A DNA stretch of 7,123 nucleotides from Ruminococcus sp. (GCF_019417665.1 NZ_DXUU01000086.1:1-7123), one strand, 5' to 3'; positions 1-7,052 are shown, counted from the first letter of the stretch. Notes: generated by a model from the letters alone, not told the origin. A program made the numbers and translations.

Positions 1-21
1 AGTGACTTTGATAAATTTTGA
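1..21 (+). CDS. possible 3' end of the upstream tail gene (partial)
   Basis: Frame 1 reads S-D-F-D-K-F and then a TGA stop at 19-21, which leaves 17 bases before the tape measure start. In siphovirus late operons the gene before the tape measure is normally a tail assembly chaperone (gpG/gpGT-like), and an acidic C-terminal tail followed by a short gap fits that. Six codons cannot identify a protein. Frame 2 is also open, to a stop at 44-46, and would overlap the tape measure start by 8 bases, so the frame choice is uncertain. Confidence 0.3.
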   Translation, partial: SDFDKF

Positions 22-38
22 TAAGGGGGTGAGATTGT

Positions 39-3000
39 ATGGCTAATAGAATCAAGGGCATCACCGTAGAAATCGGCGGCGATACCACCAAGCTATCCAA
101 AGCCCTGGAAGGTGTCAACCGGGACATCAAGGGGACGCAGACACAGCTGAAAGATGTGCAGAAACTGCTGAAACTTGACCCCACCAACACCGAACTCTTG
201 TCCCAGAAGCACAAGCTGCTGGCAGATGCGGTGTCTGCCACCAAAGAAAAGCTGGAAGTACTGAAAACTGCCGCAGAACAGGCAAACACCGCTCTTGCAA
301 ACGGCGAAATTTCCCAGCAGCAGTATGATGCCTTGCAGCGTGAGATCATCGAAACTGAAAATGAACTGAAACGCCTGACCACAGAAGCAAACAATTCTCA
401 CACTGCCCTGGAAAAACTGGGTGTGGTCGGAGAAAAGATGCAGGATGCCGGAGATAAGATCTCTGGCGTGGGACAAAAGCTGCTGCCAGTCACTGCTGGT
501 GTCACGGCTCTGGGAACGATTGCCGTGAAAACTGGTGCGGATTTCGATTCTGCCATGTCAAAGGTGGCAGCTGTTTCGGGAGCGACCGGTTCAGAGATGG
601 ATGCTCTCCGGGAAAAGGCTCGTGAAATGGGCAGTAAAACGAAGTTCTCTGCAAGTGAGGCTGCGAATGCTATGAACTACATGGCAATGGCAGGCTGGAA
701 AACCAACGATATGCTCAGCGGTATCGAAGGCATCATGAATCTTGCCGCCGCCAGTGGCGAAGATTTGGCATCTACTTCAGACATTGTCACAGACGCTCTG
801 ACCGCTTTCGGTTTGTCTGCCTCGGACAGCGGACACTTTGCGGATATTCTGGCAGCCGCAAGTTCCAACGCCAATACTAACGTCAGCATGATGGGTGAAA
901 CTTTTAAGTATGCCGCTCCGGTATTGGGTTCTCTGGGCTATTCCGCCGAAGACTCTGCCATTGCCATCGGTTTGATGGCGAATGCCGGTATCAAATCCTC
1001 ACAGGCTGGTACAGCACTGCGTTCCGCCATCACCAATCTGGCAAAGCCGACAGACACGGTAGCATCTGCCATGGAACAGTACGGCATTTCTCTGACGGAT
1101 AGTTCCGGCAAGATGTATTCTCTGCGGGAACTCATGGAACAACTCCGACAGAAATTGGGCGGACTTTCCGAGGCAGAACAGGCACAGGCTGCTGCCTCGC
1201 TGTTTGGCAAAGAGGCAATGTCCGGTATGCTGGCGATTATCAACGGTTCTCCGGCGGACTTTGAAAAGCTGTCCAATGCCATTGATACCTGTTCGGATAC
1301 AGTAGACGGCTATAATGGCACGACTGAAAAAATGGCGGCTGTCATGCAGGATAACCTTGCTGGACAAGTAACCATCTTGAAGTCCCAGCTGGAAGAGTTG
1401 GCGATCTCCTTTTCTGACATTCTGATGCCTACCATTCGCTCCATTGTTTCCCGCATTCAGGAACTGGTGGACAAGCTGAACCAATTAGACCCGCAGACCA
1501 AAGAAACCATCGCAAAGATCGCACTGGTGGCTGCTGCTCTGGGTCCGATGCTGATCGCATTGGGGAAGACCGTCTCCAGTGTGGGAACAGTCTTTTCCGC
1601 CATTTCCAAGCTGCCTGCCCTGTTCTCTGCTGTGCAAAGCGGCATCGGGGCTGTAACAGGGGCGTTGGGCGTGTCGCTGGGTCCGCTGCTTGCCATTATC
1701 GCAGCTGTTGCCGCTCTGGTGGCTGCTTTTGTGCATCTCCGGAAAACCAATGACGAATTCAAAAGCAATATCATCGCCATCTGGGAACAGATCAAAAGCA
1801 CCTTTACCGGATTGACACAAGGTGTCACAGACCGCATCAATGCCCTGGGATTTGACTTTGAAAGCTTCACCGATGTGCTGAAAGCGGCGTGGGATGGGTT
1901 GTGCAATCTGTTAGCTCCCATTTTTGAGGGTGCTTTTCAGAATATCTCCAATGTCTTTTCCGAATTTACCGGCATTCTTCTGGGATTGCTGGATGTTCTG
2001 ATCGGTCTGTTTACTGGTGACTGGGAACAGTGCTGGAATGGCATCAAAGGCATCTTCACATCTATCTGGGACTTCATTGTCAACACGTTCCGCAATATCA
2101 TGAATACCCTGAAAGGCATTGCAGATGTGGTATTGGGGTGGTTCGGAACAAGCTGGAACGAAGTCTGGACTTCCATCAAAACATTTTTTGTGAATACCTG
2201 GAACAGCATCGCTTCCTTCTTCACGGGAATCGTTACCGGAATCCGGGACTTTTTCGTCAACACCTGGACGTCTATTTCCAATACCTTCACCACCATTGTC
2301 ACTGCCATTCAGACGGTGGCAACGACTGTATTTACAGCGATCCGGGATTTCTTCACTGCCATCTGGACAGGAATCTACAACTTTTTCAGCACGATTTTCA
2401 ATGCCATTTACACTGTGGTTTCTACGGTTTTTCAGACAATTTATAACGTCATTACGACCGTTTGGAACGCCATTTACACCACCTTAGAACCGCTGATTAC
2501 AGCATTCGGCTATCTGTTTCAGACGATTTTTGAAGCTATTCAAATCATTGTGGGCAGAGTGATGGACTGGATCTCGGAGAAGATCAGTGCCATTTGGAAT
2601 GCAATCGTGGCGTTTTTAACACCCATTTTAGAGGGCATCCGAACGACCTTTGAAACCATCTGGAATGCCATCTCCAATACGATTTCCACGATTTTGACAG
2701 CGATTCAAGATGTGGTGACTACGGTTTGGAATGCGGTATCTGGTTTCATTTCTTCTGTTTTGTCAGCAATCTGGAATGTGGTTTCTTCCATCTGGAACAG
2801 CATCTCCGGCACGATTTCCAGTGTGATGAATGCCATTTTTTCTGTGGTATCCTCCATCTGGAATCGGATTTCTTCTGCGGTTTCCAATGTTCTGAACGCC
2901 ATCCAGTCGGTGGTATCTAACATCTGGAACAGCATCAAGAGCACCATTTCCAACGTGATGCAGAGCATTTCTTCTACGGTGTCCAGCATCTGGGACAACA

Positions 3001-3548
3001 TCCGTTCAGCGGTTTCTGATAAGATCAGTGGTATCCAGTCCACCATTCAAAGCGGATTCGAGGCGGCTGTCGGATATATCAGGGGATTGGCTTCGGATGC
3101 CTGGAACTGGGGTCGGGACATCATTCAGGGCATCATTGACGGCATTCAGAGTGCCATCGGCTGGCTGGCAGACTGCGTCACCAATGTCGCCGATACCATT
3201 CGGGATTTCCTGCACTTTTCTGTGCCGGACAAAGGACCGCTGACAGATTACGAAAGCTGGATGCCGGACTTCATGAAAGGGCTGGCAGAGGGCATTGACA
3301 AGAGCAAGAAGTATGTGGAAAAAGCAGTCGGCGGTGTGGCAAAAGCCATGCAGCTGACTATGGATTCTGATTTGAATTATAGTTTGAATGGTATCTCCGG
3401 TGCGATAGTCGGCGGCAGTTCCGGCGGCACGGTGAACAATTATTACAATACCGATAACCGGAAAACGGTGAATCAGACGAATCAATCGCCGAAGGCACTG
3501 TCACGGTTGGAGATTTATCGGTTGACACGGAATGCGTTGAATGTGTAA
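39..3548 (+). CDS. phage tail tape measure protein (TP901-type)
   Basis: This 1169-residue protein is the length-determining scaffold inside a long non-contractile tail. In this family it sets tail tube length during assembly and is expelled at infection to help DNA cross the cell envelope. Residues 1-130 are charged and predicted helical or coiled-coil. Residues 160-400 match the TP901 / PhageMin_Tail core in style (G-A-D-F-D-S-A-M-S-K-V near 166-176, K-T-K-F-S-A-S-E-A near 200-208, N-A-G-I-K-S-S-Q-A-G-T-A-L near 315-327). Hydrophobic stretches lie at about 491-509, 535-567 and 645-659 and could contact a membrane during ejection. Residues 721-1006 carry an exact 22-residue aromatic repeat. 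Residues 1057-1095 (F-L-H-F-S-V-P-D-K-G-P-L) and the N-N-Y-Y / S-P-K-A-L-S-R-L-E-I-Y-R ending resemble C-termini of other Bacillota tape measures. No lytic transglycosylase or peptidase motif is visible. The ATG at 39 follows an AGGGGG site at 24-29. At roughly 0.15 nm per residue, the length implies a tail near 170 nm (inference). The gene is intact. Confidence 0.96.
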   Translation: MANRIKGITVEIGGDTTKLSKALEGVNRDIKGTQTQLKDVQKLLKLDPTNTELLSQKHKLLADAVSATKEKLEVLKTAAEQANTALANGEISQQQYDALQREIIETENELKRLTTEANNSHTALEKLGVVGEKMQDAGDKISGVGQKLLPVTAGVTALGTIAVKTGADFDSAMSKVAAVSGATGSEMDALREKAREMGSKTKFSASEAANAMNYMAMAGWKTNDMLSGIEGIMNLAAASGEDLASTSDIVTDALTAFGLSASDSGHFADILAAASSNANTNVSMMGETFKYAAPVLGSLGYSAEDSAIAIGLMANAGIKSSQAGTALRSAITNLAKPTDTVASAMEQYGISLTDSSGKMYSLRELMEQLRQKLGGLSEAEQAQAAASLFGKEAMSGMLAIINGSPADFEKLSNAIDTCSDTVDGYNGTTEKMAAVMQDNLAGQVTILKSQLEELAISFSDILMPTIRSIVSRIQELVDKLNQLDPQTKETIAKIALVAAALGPMLIALGKTVSSVGTVFSAISKLPALFSAVQSGIGAVTGALGVSLGPLLAIIAAVAALVAAFVHLRKTNDEFKSNIIAIWEQIKSTFTGLTQGVTDRINALGFDFESFTDVLKAAWDGLCNLLAPIFEGAFQNISNVFSEFTGILLGLLDVLIGLFTGDWEQCWNGIKGIFTSIWDFIVNTFRNIMNTLKGIADVVLGWFGTSWNEVWTSIKTFFVNTWNSIASFFTGIVTGIRDFFVNTWTSISNTFTTIVTAIQTVATTVFTAIRDFFTAIWTGIYNFFSTIFNAIYTVVSTVFQTIYNVITTVWNAIYTTLEPLITAFGYLFQTIFEAIQIIVGRVMDWISEKISAIWNAIVAFLTPILEGIRTTFETIWNAISNTISTILTAIQDVVTTVWNAVSGFISSVLSAIWNVVSSIWNSISGTISSVMNAIFSVVSSIWNRISSAVSNVLNAIQSVVSNIWNSIKSTISNVMQSISSTVSSIWDNIRSAVSDKISGIQSTIQSGFEAAVGYIRGLASDAWNWGRDIIQGIIDGIQSAIGWLADCVTNVADTIRDFLHFSVPDKGPLTDYESWMPDFMKGLAEGIDKSKKYVEKAVGGVAKAMQLTMDSDLNYSLNGISGAIVGGSSGGTVNNYYNTDNRKTVNQTNQSPKALSRLEIYRLTRNALNV
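2199..3056 (+). repeat. 13 tandem 66-base (22-residue) degenerate units inside the tape measure gene
   Basis: An aromatic residue recurs at exactly 22-residue spacing at 721, 743, 765, 787, 809, 831, 853, 875, 897, 919, 941, 963 and 985. It is Trp in ten of these and Phe in 765, 787 and 831. It is followed three residues later by Ile (Val once), giving a [W/F]-x-x-I core. A weaker half-step 11 residues on (for example W776, F798, L886, L908, M930, L952, M974, I996) makes the underlying unit a hendecad. At DNA level the TGG codons at 2793, 2859, 2925 and 2991 are each 66 bases apart. Regular Trp/Phe hendecads are known in tape measure proteins and suit a long helical rod. The units have diverged in sequence but show no insertion or deletion across 13 copies. 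Confidence 0.9.
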
Positions 3549-3564
3549 TATACAATTAACAAGT

Positions 3565-4974
3565 TCACAGATTAAATCCCAATCCAAATAAATCGTTTAT
3601 TGCCTTACGTATATCATCATTAGCTACATCATATTTTTTTAATTGCAATGCATATACGATATATTCCATATACATCAAATCTAAAAGAGAAGTGCCAATA
3701 AAGTCTTTGTCTAAATCGCCGTGTGCAAAATGATTTCTTTGGTCTGCTATGCGTTTTCCCATCTCATTATAATTTAATTTTTCATTATTTATTTCATATA
3801 AATGGTGACCAAATTCGCCAATAATGGAATCAAAATCTTCACCTAACTTAATGATTTCTGTTTGCAATGAATCTGATTTTATGAACTTTTTGAGGAATTG
3901 AAACTTCTTTTTTAGTTTTCCACTTGAGGTGCTTATTAACTTTTGAATTTCTTCTTCAGCTTGCATTTCAAGTTGTACTGTTGATTCTTTTTTCGGTACT
4001 CCATTTGGATATCTTCTATGAAACTCCCACTCAAAAGCTGCGGTAATCATAATAAATCGTGATGCATTGATATATCTTCCAGAATTATATGAGTCTGGTA
4101 TGTGACGAGTATATAGCAGGTTCTGTGCTAAATCAGATAATATTAGTTCTTCACAACTTTCTATGTATTGTCGTTTAATGAATCTTCCTTTCTCTAATGT
4201 TTTCAGTTCTTCTTCTTGGTGTTCACCAGTTATATATAGATCTCCAATTTGTATTGTTTTCCCATCTTTAAATGGAATTGAAATATTAGTTTTAGGCCAT
4301 GTAACATTTTTTCTATAGCACAGAAAGCAAATGAACTCTTTTGCAATTCTCCATAACCTCATTATAAATTTATAATCTGATGTTGGATCAAATGTAAAAC
4401 TCATAGATGAGTTTATTGAAACAGGGGGCTCATTTACCTTAGTGCTAAATCCTCTTGATATGCCAAAGGATACCATTACTTTTTTCTCATCTACAATAAA
4501 CGCTTTTTTTTCAGTTGTTGTAGAAGCAAAATCAGAAGTACGTATTGAAAATACTCCTGTTTCAGATAATTTTTTACGATTACAATTATATTCAAGAACT
4601 TGATTTACGGGGTAAATGCAATTGAGTTCAGGACTTGAAAACGACATTTTACATATTTTATCTATGCTTGAATGCCCTTTGATATAACCGAGTACGTTGA
4701 TAAATAGAATTGCGTTTTTACTTCCAATAAGTTCTCCGATCTGTGTTAAAAAAATATAGTGATGGCCATTTTCATAGCAAACACCTTTTAAAAAAGGCAC
4801 GTCAATTTTTAACGGATCTTGCATGATATGGGAAATCGTAATCAAATCAGATTCTGTTTGGCAACTTTCTTCTTGTGGTGGAATCAATCTTAGTTCTTTT
4901 CCGTCGAATACAAATGTAAATTCTACATCATTGTATTTTAATTTACCACTTACTAGTTCACCATTCTTTTTCAA
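3565..4974 (-). CDS. ApeA-like HEPN-domain abortive-infection protein (probable anti-phage defence)
   Basis: This is a 469-residue protein. The C-terminus has the HEPN RNase signature R-x4-H as R413-N-H-F-A-H418, in the context D-Q-R-N-H-F-A-H-G-D, followed by a helical end (about 424-465) as in Apea-like HEPN domains. The helical stretch at about 300-400 would supply the earlier HEPN helices. The N-terminus (about 6-125) looks like a beta-rich ApeA N-terminal domain: G-K-L-K-Y-N-D-V-E-F-T-F near 10-21, a F-L-K-G turn at 61-64, and M-S-F-S-S-P-E-L-N near 110-118. By family knowledge, HEPN proteins of this type act as single-gene phage defences by cleaving RNA and arresting the infected cell; this is not shown for this protein. 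No signal peptide, membrane segment or zinc-binding Cys set is evident, so a cytoplasmic location is expected. The start is TTG, supported by GGAGG seven bases upstream; the next in-frame Met is residue 51. No antitoxin partner is present. Alternatives are another HEPN family (Abi-like or toxin HEPN). The HEPN call is firmer than the ApeA call. Confidence 0.72.
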   Translation of the reverse strand: MKKNGELVSGKLKYNDVEFTFVFDGKELRLIPPQEESCQTESDLITISHIMQDPLKIDVPFLKGVCYENGHHYIFLTQIGELIGSKNAILFINVLGYIKGHSSIDKICKMSFSSPELNCIYPVNQVLEYNCNRKKLSETGVFSIRTSDFASTTTEKKAFIVDEKKVMVSFGISRGFSTKVNEPPVSINSSMSFTFDPTSDYKFIMRLWRIAKEFICFLCYRKNVTWPKTNISIPFKDGKTIQIGDLYITGEHQEEELKTLEKGRFIKRQYIESCEELILSDLAQNLLYTRHIPDSYNSGRYINASRFIMITAAFEWEFHRRYPNGVPKKESTVQLEMQAEEEIQKLISTSSGKLKKKFQFLKKFIKSDSLQTEIIKLGEDFDSIIGEFGHHLYEINNEKLNYNEMGKRIADQRNHFAHGDLDKDFIGTSLLDLMYMEYIVYALQLKKYDVANDDIRKAINDLFGLGFNL

Positions 4975-4981
4975 TGCGTAT

Positions 4982-4986
4982 CCTCC
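4982..4986 (-). promoter_or_regulatory. Shine-Dalgarno GGAGG that fixes the TTG start of the HEPN gene
   Basis: On the minus strand GGAGG is followed by a seven-base spacer (ATACGCA) and then TTG-AAA-AAG. The ideal spacing supports TTG at 4974-4972 as the true start instead of the next in-frame Met at residue 51, which would remove part of the beta-rich N-terminal domain. Confidence 0.8.
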
Positions 4987-5063
4987 ATAAGCTACTTGTT
5001 TTTTAATTATCGAATATGAATTTCTCGGAATCAGGATCTATAAAGACCGTGTTGCTTTCATCA

Positions 5064-5092
5064 ATTATACCACACCCCACCAGAAAAAACAA
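5064..5092 (-). promoter_or_regulatory. extended -10 sigma-A-type promoter for the HEPN gene
   Basis: On the minus strand a perfect TATAAT (5069-5064) is preceded by TG-G (5072-5070), giving the extended -10 form TGGTATAAT. A weak -35 TTGTTT (5092-5087) lies at the optimal 17-base spacing. Transcription would begin near 5057, leaving an untranslated leader of about 80 bases before the TTG start. The -35 overlaps the first two bases of the Dit ribosome binding site on the other strand. I found no clear operator palindrome around it, so it may be constitutive in a lysogen (inference). Confidence 0.75.
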
Positions 5093-5097
5093 GGAGG
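5091..5097 (+). promoter_or_regulatory. ribosome binding site of the Dit gene (AAGGAGG)
   Basis: A full AAGGAGG lies six bases before the ATG at 5104. It is listed because it shares 5091-5092 with the -35 box of the reverse-strand promoter, so the two divergent genes are packed with no spare sequence. No convincing plus-strand promoter is seen between 4975 and 5090, so Dit probably depends on late read-through from upstream. Confidence 0.85.
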
Positions 5098-5103
5098 CAT
5101 CCC

Positions 5104-5976
5104 ATGTATTTCACCCTCACTCTCGAAAATGAATCTGGCGAACAAGTGAATCTATCTACCACTGCCAACCAATACATGACCTCCAAAATCGAAGGTCTGA
5201 ATCCGCCAGCCGGAACGATTTCCACTTCTTCTTACGCTGGCATGAACGGCAGCTACCTGAACAACGCTTTCATCGAAAAGCGAAACGTAGTCATTTCCTT
5301 TGCCATGCGTGGCATTGGGATCGAGAAACGGCGGCATCAGCTGTATCATGTGGTCAAGCCGTCCCGATACATCAAGATCTGGTACAAGACGGCGAACATC
5401 GATGTCTATGCCGAGGGGTATGTAGAAACCTGCGAGGTGTCAAATTTCGAGCAGCAGATCAGCGGGCAGATCTCCATTCTCTGTCCGGATATTTACTGGT
5501 ACAGCCGGGATATTTTCTATGCCTATTACAGCGGCATCACCGGAGCATTTCACTTTCCCTTTCCGGAGAGCGATGCTCCGTTTCCTTTGGGCGTGTATTC
5601 CAACAGCAACCTGTTCTCTATCACTAATGACGGGGATGAAACCGGATTCACACTGCGAATTGAGGCATTGCCCAGCGACATTCCGCAGGAAGTGGTGGCA
5701 GTGACACCGACCATCTACAACGAAAATGGCGAATATCTGCAAATCAAAGGTGATATTCTGACCGGCGATGTCATTACGGTTACCACGAAAACCGGAAGCA
5801 AAACGGTCACGCTGACACGTAACGGCGTAGACAGCAATATCCTGAACCGGCTGGTTTCCGGTTCGACTTGGCTGACCTTGAAGGAAGGCACAAATACCTT
5901 TCGGATCGAGGCAGTTCGTGGTGTGAAAAAGCTGCGTGTGACATTGATGCACCGCAATTCTTATCTGGGGGTATAG
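5104..5976 (+). CDS. distal tail protein Dit (siphovirus tail component family)
   Basis: This 290-residue protein fits the Sipho_tail / Dit family, whose members form a hexameric ring joining the last tail tube ring to the tail hub and baseplate. The N-terminal part (about 1-135) has the expected beta-rich pattern, with R60-N-V-V-I-S-F followed by a helical R-R-H-Q-L-Y-H-V-V, and ends with C-P-D-I-Y-W-Y at 127-133. The C-terminal part (about 165-285) shows the typical N-D-G-D-E at 175-179, a G-E-Y-L-Q-I strand near 209-214, G-D-V-I-T-V-T-T at 221-228 and a W-L-T-L-K-E-G-T-N-T-F loop at 256-266. The length is usual for the family and no extra carbohydrate-binding insertion is apparent. In the canonical order it would follow the tape measure gene; here the two are parted by about 1.5 kb of reverse-strand cargo. 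Its stop is two bases before the next start, so the two are co-transcribed and probably translationally coupled. Confidence 0.9.
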   Translation: MYFTLTLENESGEQVNLSTTANQYMTSKIEGLNPPAGTISTSSYAGMNGSYLNNAFIEKRNVVISFAMRGIGIEKRRHQLYHVVKPSRYIKIWYKTANIDVYAEGYVETCEVSNFEQQISGQISILCPDIYWYSRDIFYAYYSGITGAFHFPFPESDAPFPLGVYSNSNLFSITNDGDETGFTLRIEALPSDIPQEVVAVTPTIYNENGEYLQIKGDILTGDVITVTTKTGSKTVTLTRNGVDSNILNRLVSGSTWLTLKEGTNTFRIEAVRGVKKLRVTLMHRNSYLGV

Positions 5977-5978
5977 CT

Positions 5979-7052
5979 ATGCAGTTGGAAATTTACAGCT
6001 TGACAGCTCTGAAAGACCAGATCTCTGTGTCACTGGAAGCCATCTGCGACAGTTATTCTTCGCTCTTATGGGACATTGAGTTCTACCAGTGCGGCTGTTT
6101 CGAGGTGTATATTGCTGCCAGTCCGCAGAATGTATCCATCTTTCAGCGTGGCAGAATTGTGGCAAGGAGTGATGATGCACAGCACTTCGGCATCATTGAG
6201 TCCCTGCAATTGGAGACCGATGCCGAAAAGGGCGATTACCTGACGGTCACCGGACGGTTTCTTGCCTGTCTGCTGGAACGGCGGATCATCTATCCCACCA
6301 TCACCGCAAACGGCAGTTATGAGGACATCGTCCGCAAGGTGCTGTCCCGCAATGCGATCTCCGCCGGAATCCGCAATCTGCCCGGTTTTTCCATGGGTAC
6401 GGTGTCTGGTGACTGCTGGCAGAAAACCGCACGAATGCAGGTCAGCTATGACAACATCTTAGAATGGCTGTACAGCCTTTGTGAAACCATCGGCGGTTCG
6501 GCAAATGTGCGGCTGGATGGAAATACACTGAAATGCGATCTGTTTTCCGGAACAGACCGCAGTTTGTTGCAGGATGAAAATCCCCACATCGTATTCTCCG
6601 ATGCGTACAACAATCTGCTGTCCTTTTCCTATGCAGCGGACGATGCCGTGCAGAAAAACTTCGCCTATGTGCTGGGCTGTGGCGAAGGAAATGCCAGAAA
6701 ACGAACGACCTTCTGCTCCGGTGCAGAGCCGACCTACCTTAACCGCTATGAGGTGTATGTAGACGAGCGAAACACGGCACAGGAAAAAGATGTGACCGAT
6801 GCGGAATATCTGGAAATTTTGAAAAGCAGCGGTGCGGAGCATCTTGTGCAGCCAAAAACGGCATCGGAATCCGCCATCGCTGCTTTTTCCACCCAGTATC
6901 AGTACAACAAGGATTATTTTGTGGGCGATTATGTAACCGTGGAACAGAGAAGATTCGGCTTGATTCAACCTCGAATCCAGCTGATCGGCATGGTGGAGAG
7001 TTTCGACCAGAACGGTAGAAGTCTGACACCGACATTTAAGGAGATGGAGTGA
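5979..7052 (+). CDS. siphovirus ReqiPepy6 Gp37-like tail hub (Tal-type) protein
   Basis: This 357-residue protein resembles the ReqiPepy6 Gp37-like family, which takes the place of the Tal / gp27-like hub protein next to Dit at the tail tip. Visible family features are a W31-x4-Y36 stretch followed by G39-C-F-E-V-Y-I, G58-R-I-V-A, an I-E-S-L-Q-L-E strand near 73-79, a Y87-L-T-V-T-G-R-F repeat of the fold followed by L-L-E-R-R-I-I at 98-104, and G316-D-Y-V-T-V-E near the end. No long C-terminal extension with peptidoglycan hydrolase motifs is present, so it would be a structural hub without a wall-degrading domain. I chose ATG 5979 because GGGGG at 5967-5971 lies seven bases upstream and it starts two bases after the Dit stop. 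The frame is open upstream to an ATG at 5868, but that start would overlap Dit by more than 100 bases. Seven Cys residues are spread through the protein without a metal-site pattern. Confidence 0.85.
   Translation: MQLEIYSLTALKDQISVSLEAICDSYSSLLWDIEFYQCGCFEVYIAASPQNVSIFQRGRIVARSDDAQHFGIIESLQLETDAEKGDYLTVTGRFLACLLERRIIYPTITANGSYEDIVRKVLSRNAISAGIRNLPGFSMGTVSGDCWQKTARMQVSYDNILEWLYSLCETIGGSANVRLDGNTLKCDLFSGTDRSLLQDENPHIVFSDAYNNLLSFSYAADDAVQKNFAYVLGCGEGNARKRTTFCSGAEPTYLNRYEVYVDERNTAQEKDVTDAEYLEILKSSGAEHLVQPKTASESAIAAFSTQYQYNKDYFVGDYVTVEQRRFGLIQPRIQLIGMVESFDQNGRSLTPTFKEME

Larger units (their letters stand above)
3549..5103. other. low-GC cargo segment inserted between tape measure and Dit genes
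   Basis: This interval holds one reverse-strand gene plus its control region. In siphoviruses of this type the tape measure gene is normally followed directly by Dit on the same strand. Sampled 60-base rows here are about 28-37% GC, compared with about 57-60% in sampled rows of the flanking tail genes, and codon use is correspondingly A/T-ending. The tape measure stop and the Dit ribosome binding site are both preserved. I see no transposase, integrase, tRNA, terminal inverted repeat or convincing flanking direct repeat, so the transfer mechanism is not visible. The exact cargo boundaries are inferred from composition and gene ends only. Confidence 0.65.

Noticed and set aside
7..24. Direct repeat TTTGATAA at 7-14 and 17-24 before the tape measure gene
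   Set aside because: It is eight bases in AT-rich sequence and largely explained by overlapping stop codons. There is no sign of a binding site or frameshift signal.
2030..2446. Plus-strand His/Cys-rich open frame inside the tape measure gene
   Set aside because: It is a shadow of the repetitive Trp/Ile codons read in another frame. It has no ribosome binding site and low-complexity composition.
93..3485. Several minus-strand open frames of 110-160 codons opposite the tape measure gene
   Set aside because: They overlap an unambiguous gene, have no Shine-Dalgarno sites I could see, and their compositions mirror the antisense of the real codons.
4971..4988. Five-codon leader frame (M-E-D-T-H-stop) whose TGA overlaps the TTG start of the HEPN gene
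   Set aside because: Its ATG abuts the GGAGG used by the HEPN gene and it has no Shine-Dalgarno of its own, so it is probably chance.
5016..5044. Possible plus-strand promoter for Dit (TATAAA at 5039-5044 with ATGAAT 17 bases upstream)
   Set aside because: The -35 matches only three of six bases and the leader to Dit would be about 50 bases of AT-rich cargo control region. Too weak to annotate.
3553..5067. CAATTA at 3553-3558 and 5062-5067 as possible target-site duplication flanking the cargo
   Set aside because: Six AT-rich bases are expected by chance, the second copy lies inside the promoter -10 region, and there are no terminal inverted repeats.
5868..5978. Upstream extension of the Gp37-like protein to an ATG at 5868
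   Set aside because: It would overlap the end of Dit by over 100 bases in another frame. ATG 5979 has GGGGG at seven-base spacing and starts two bases after the Dit stop.
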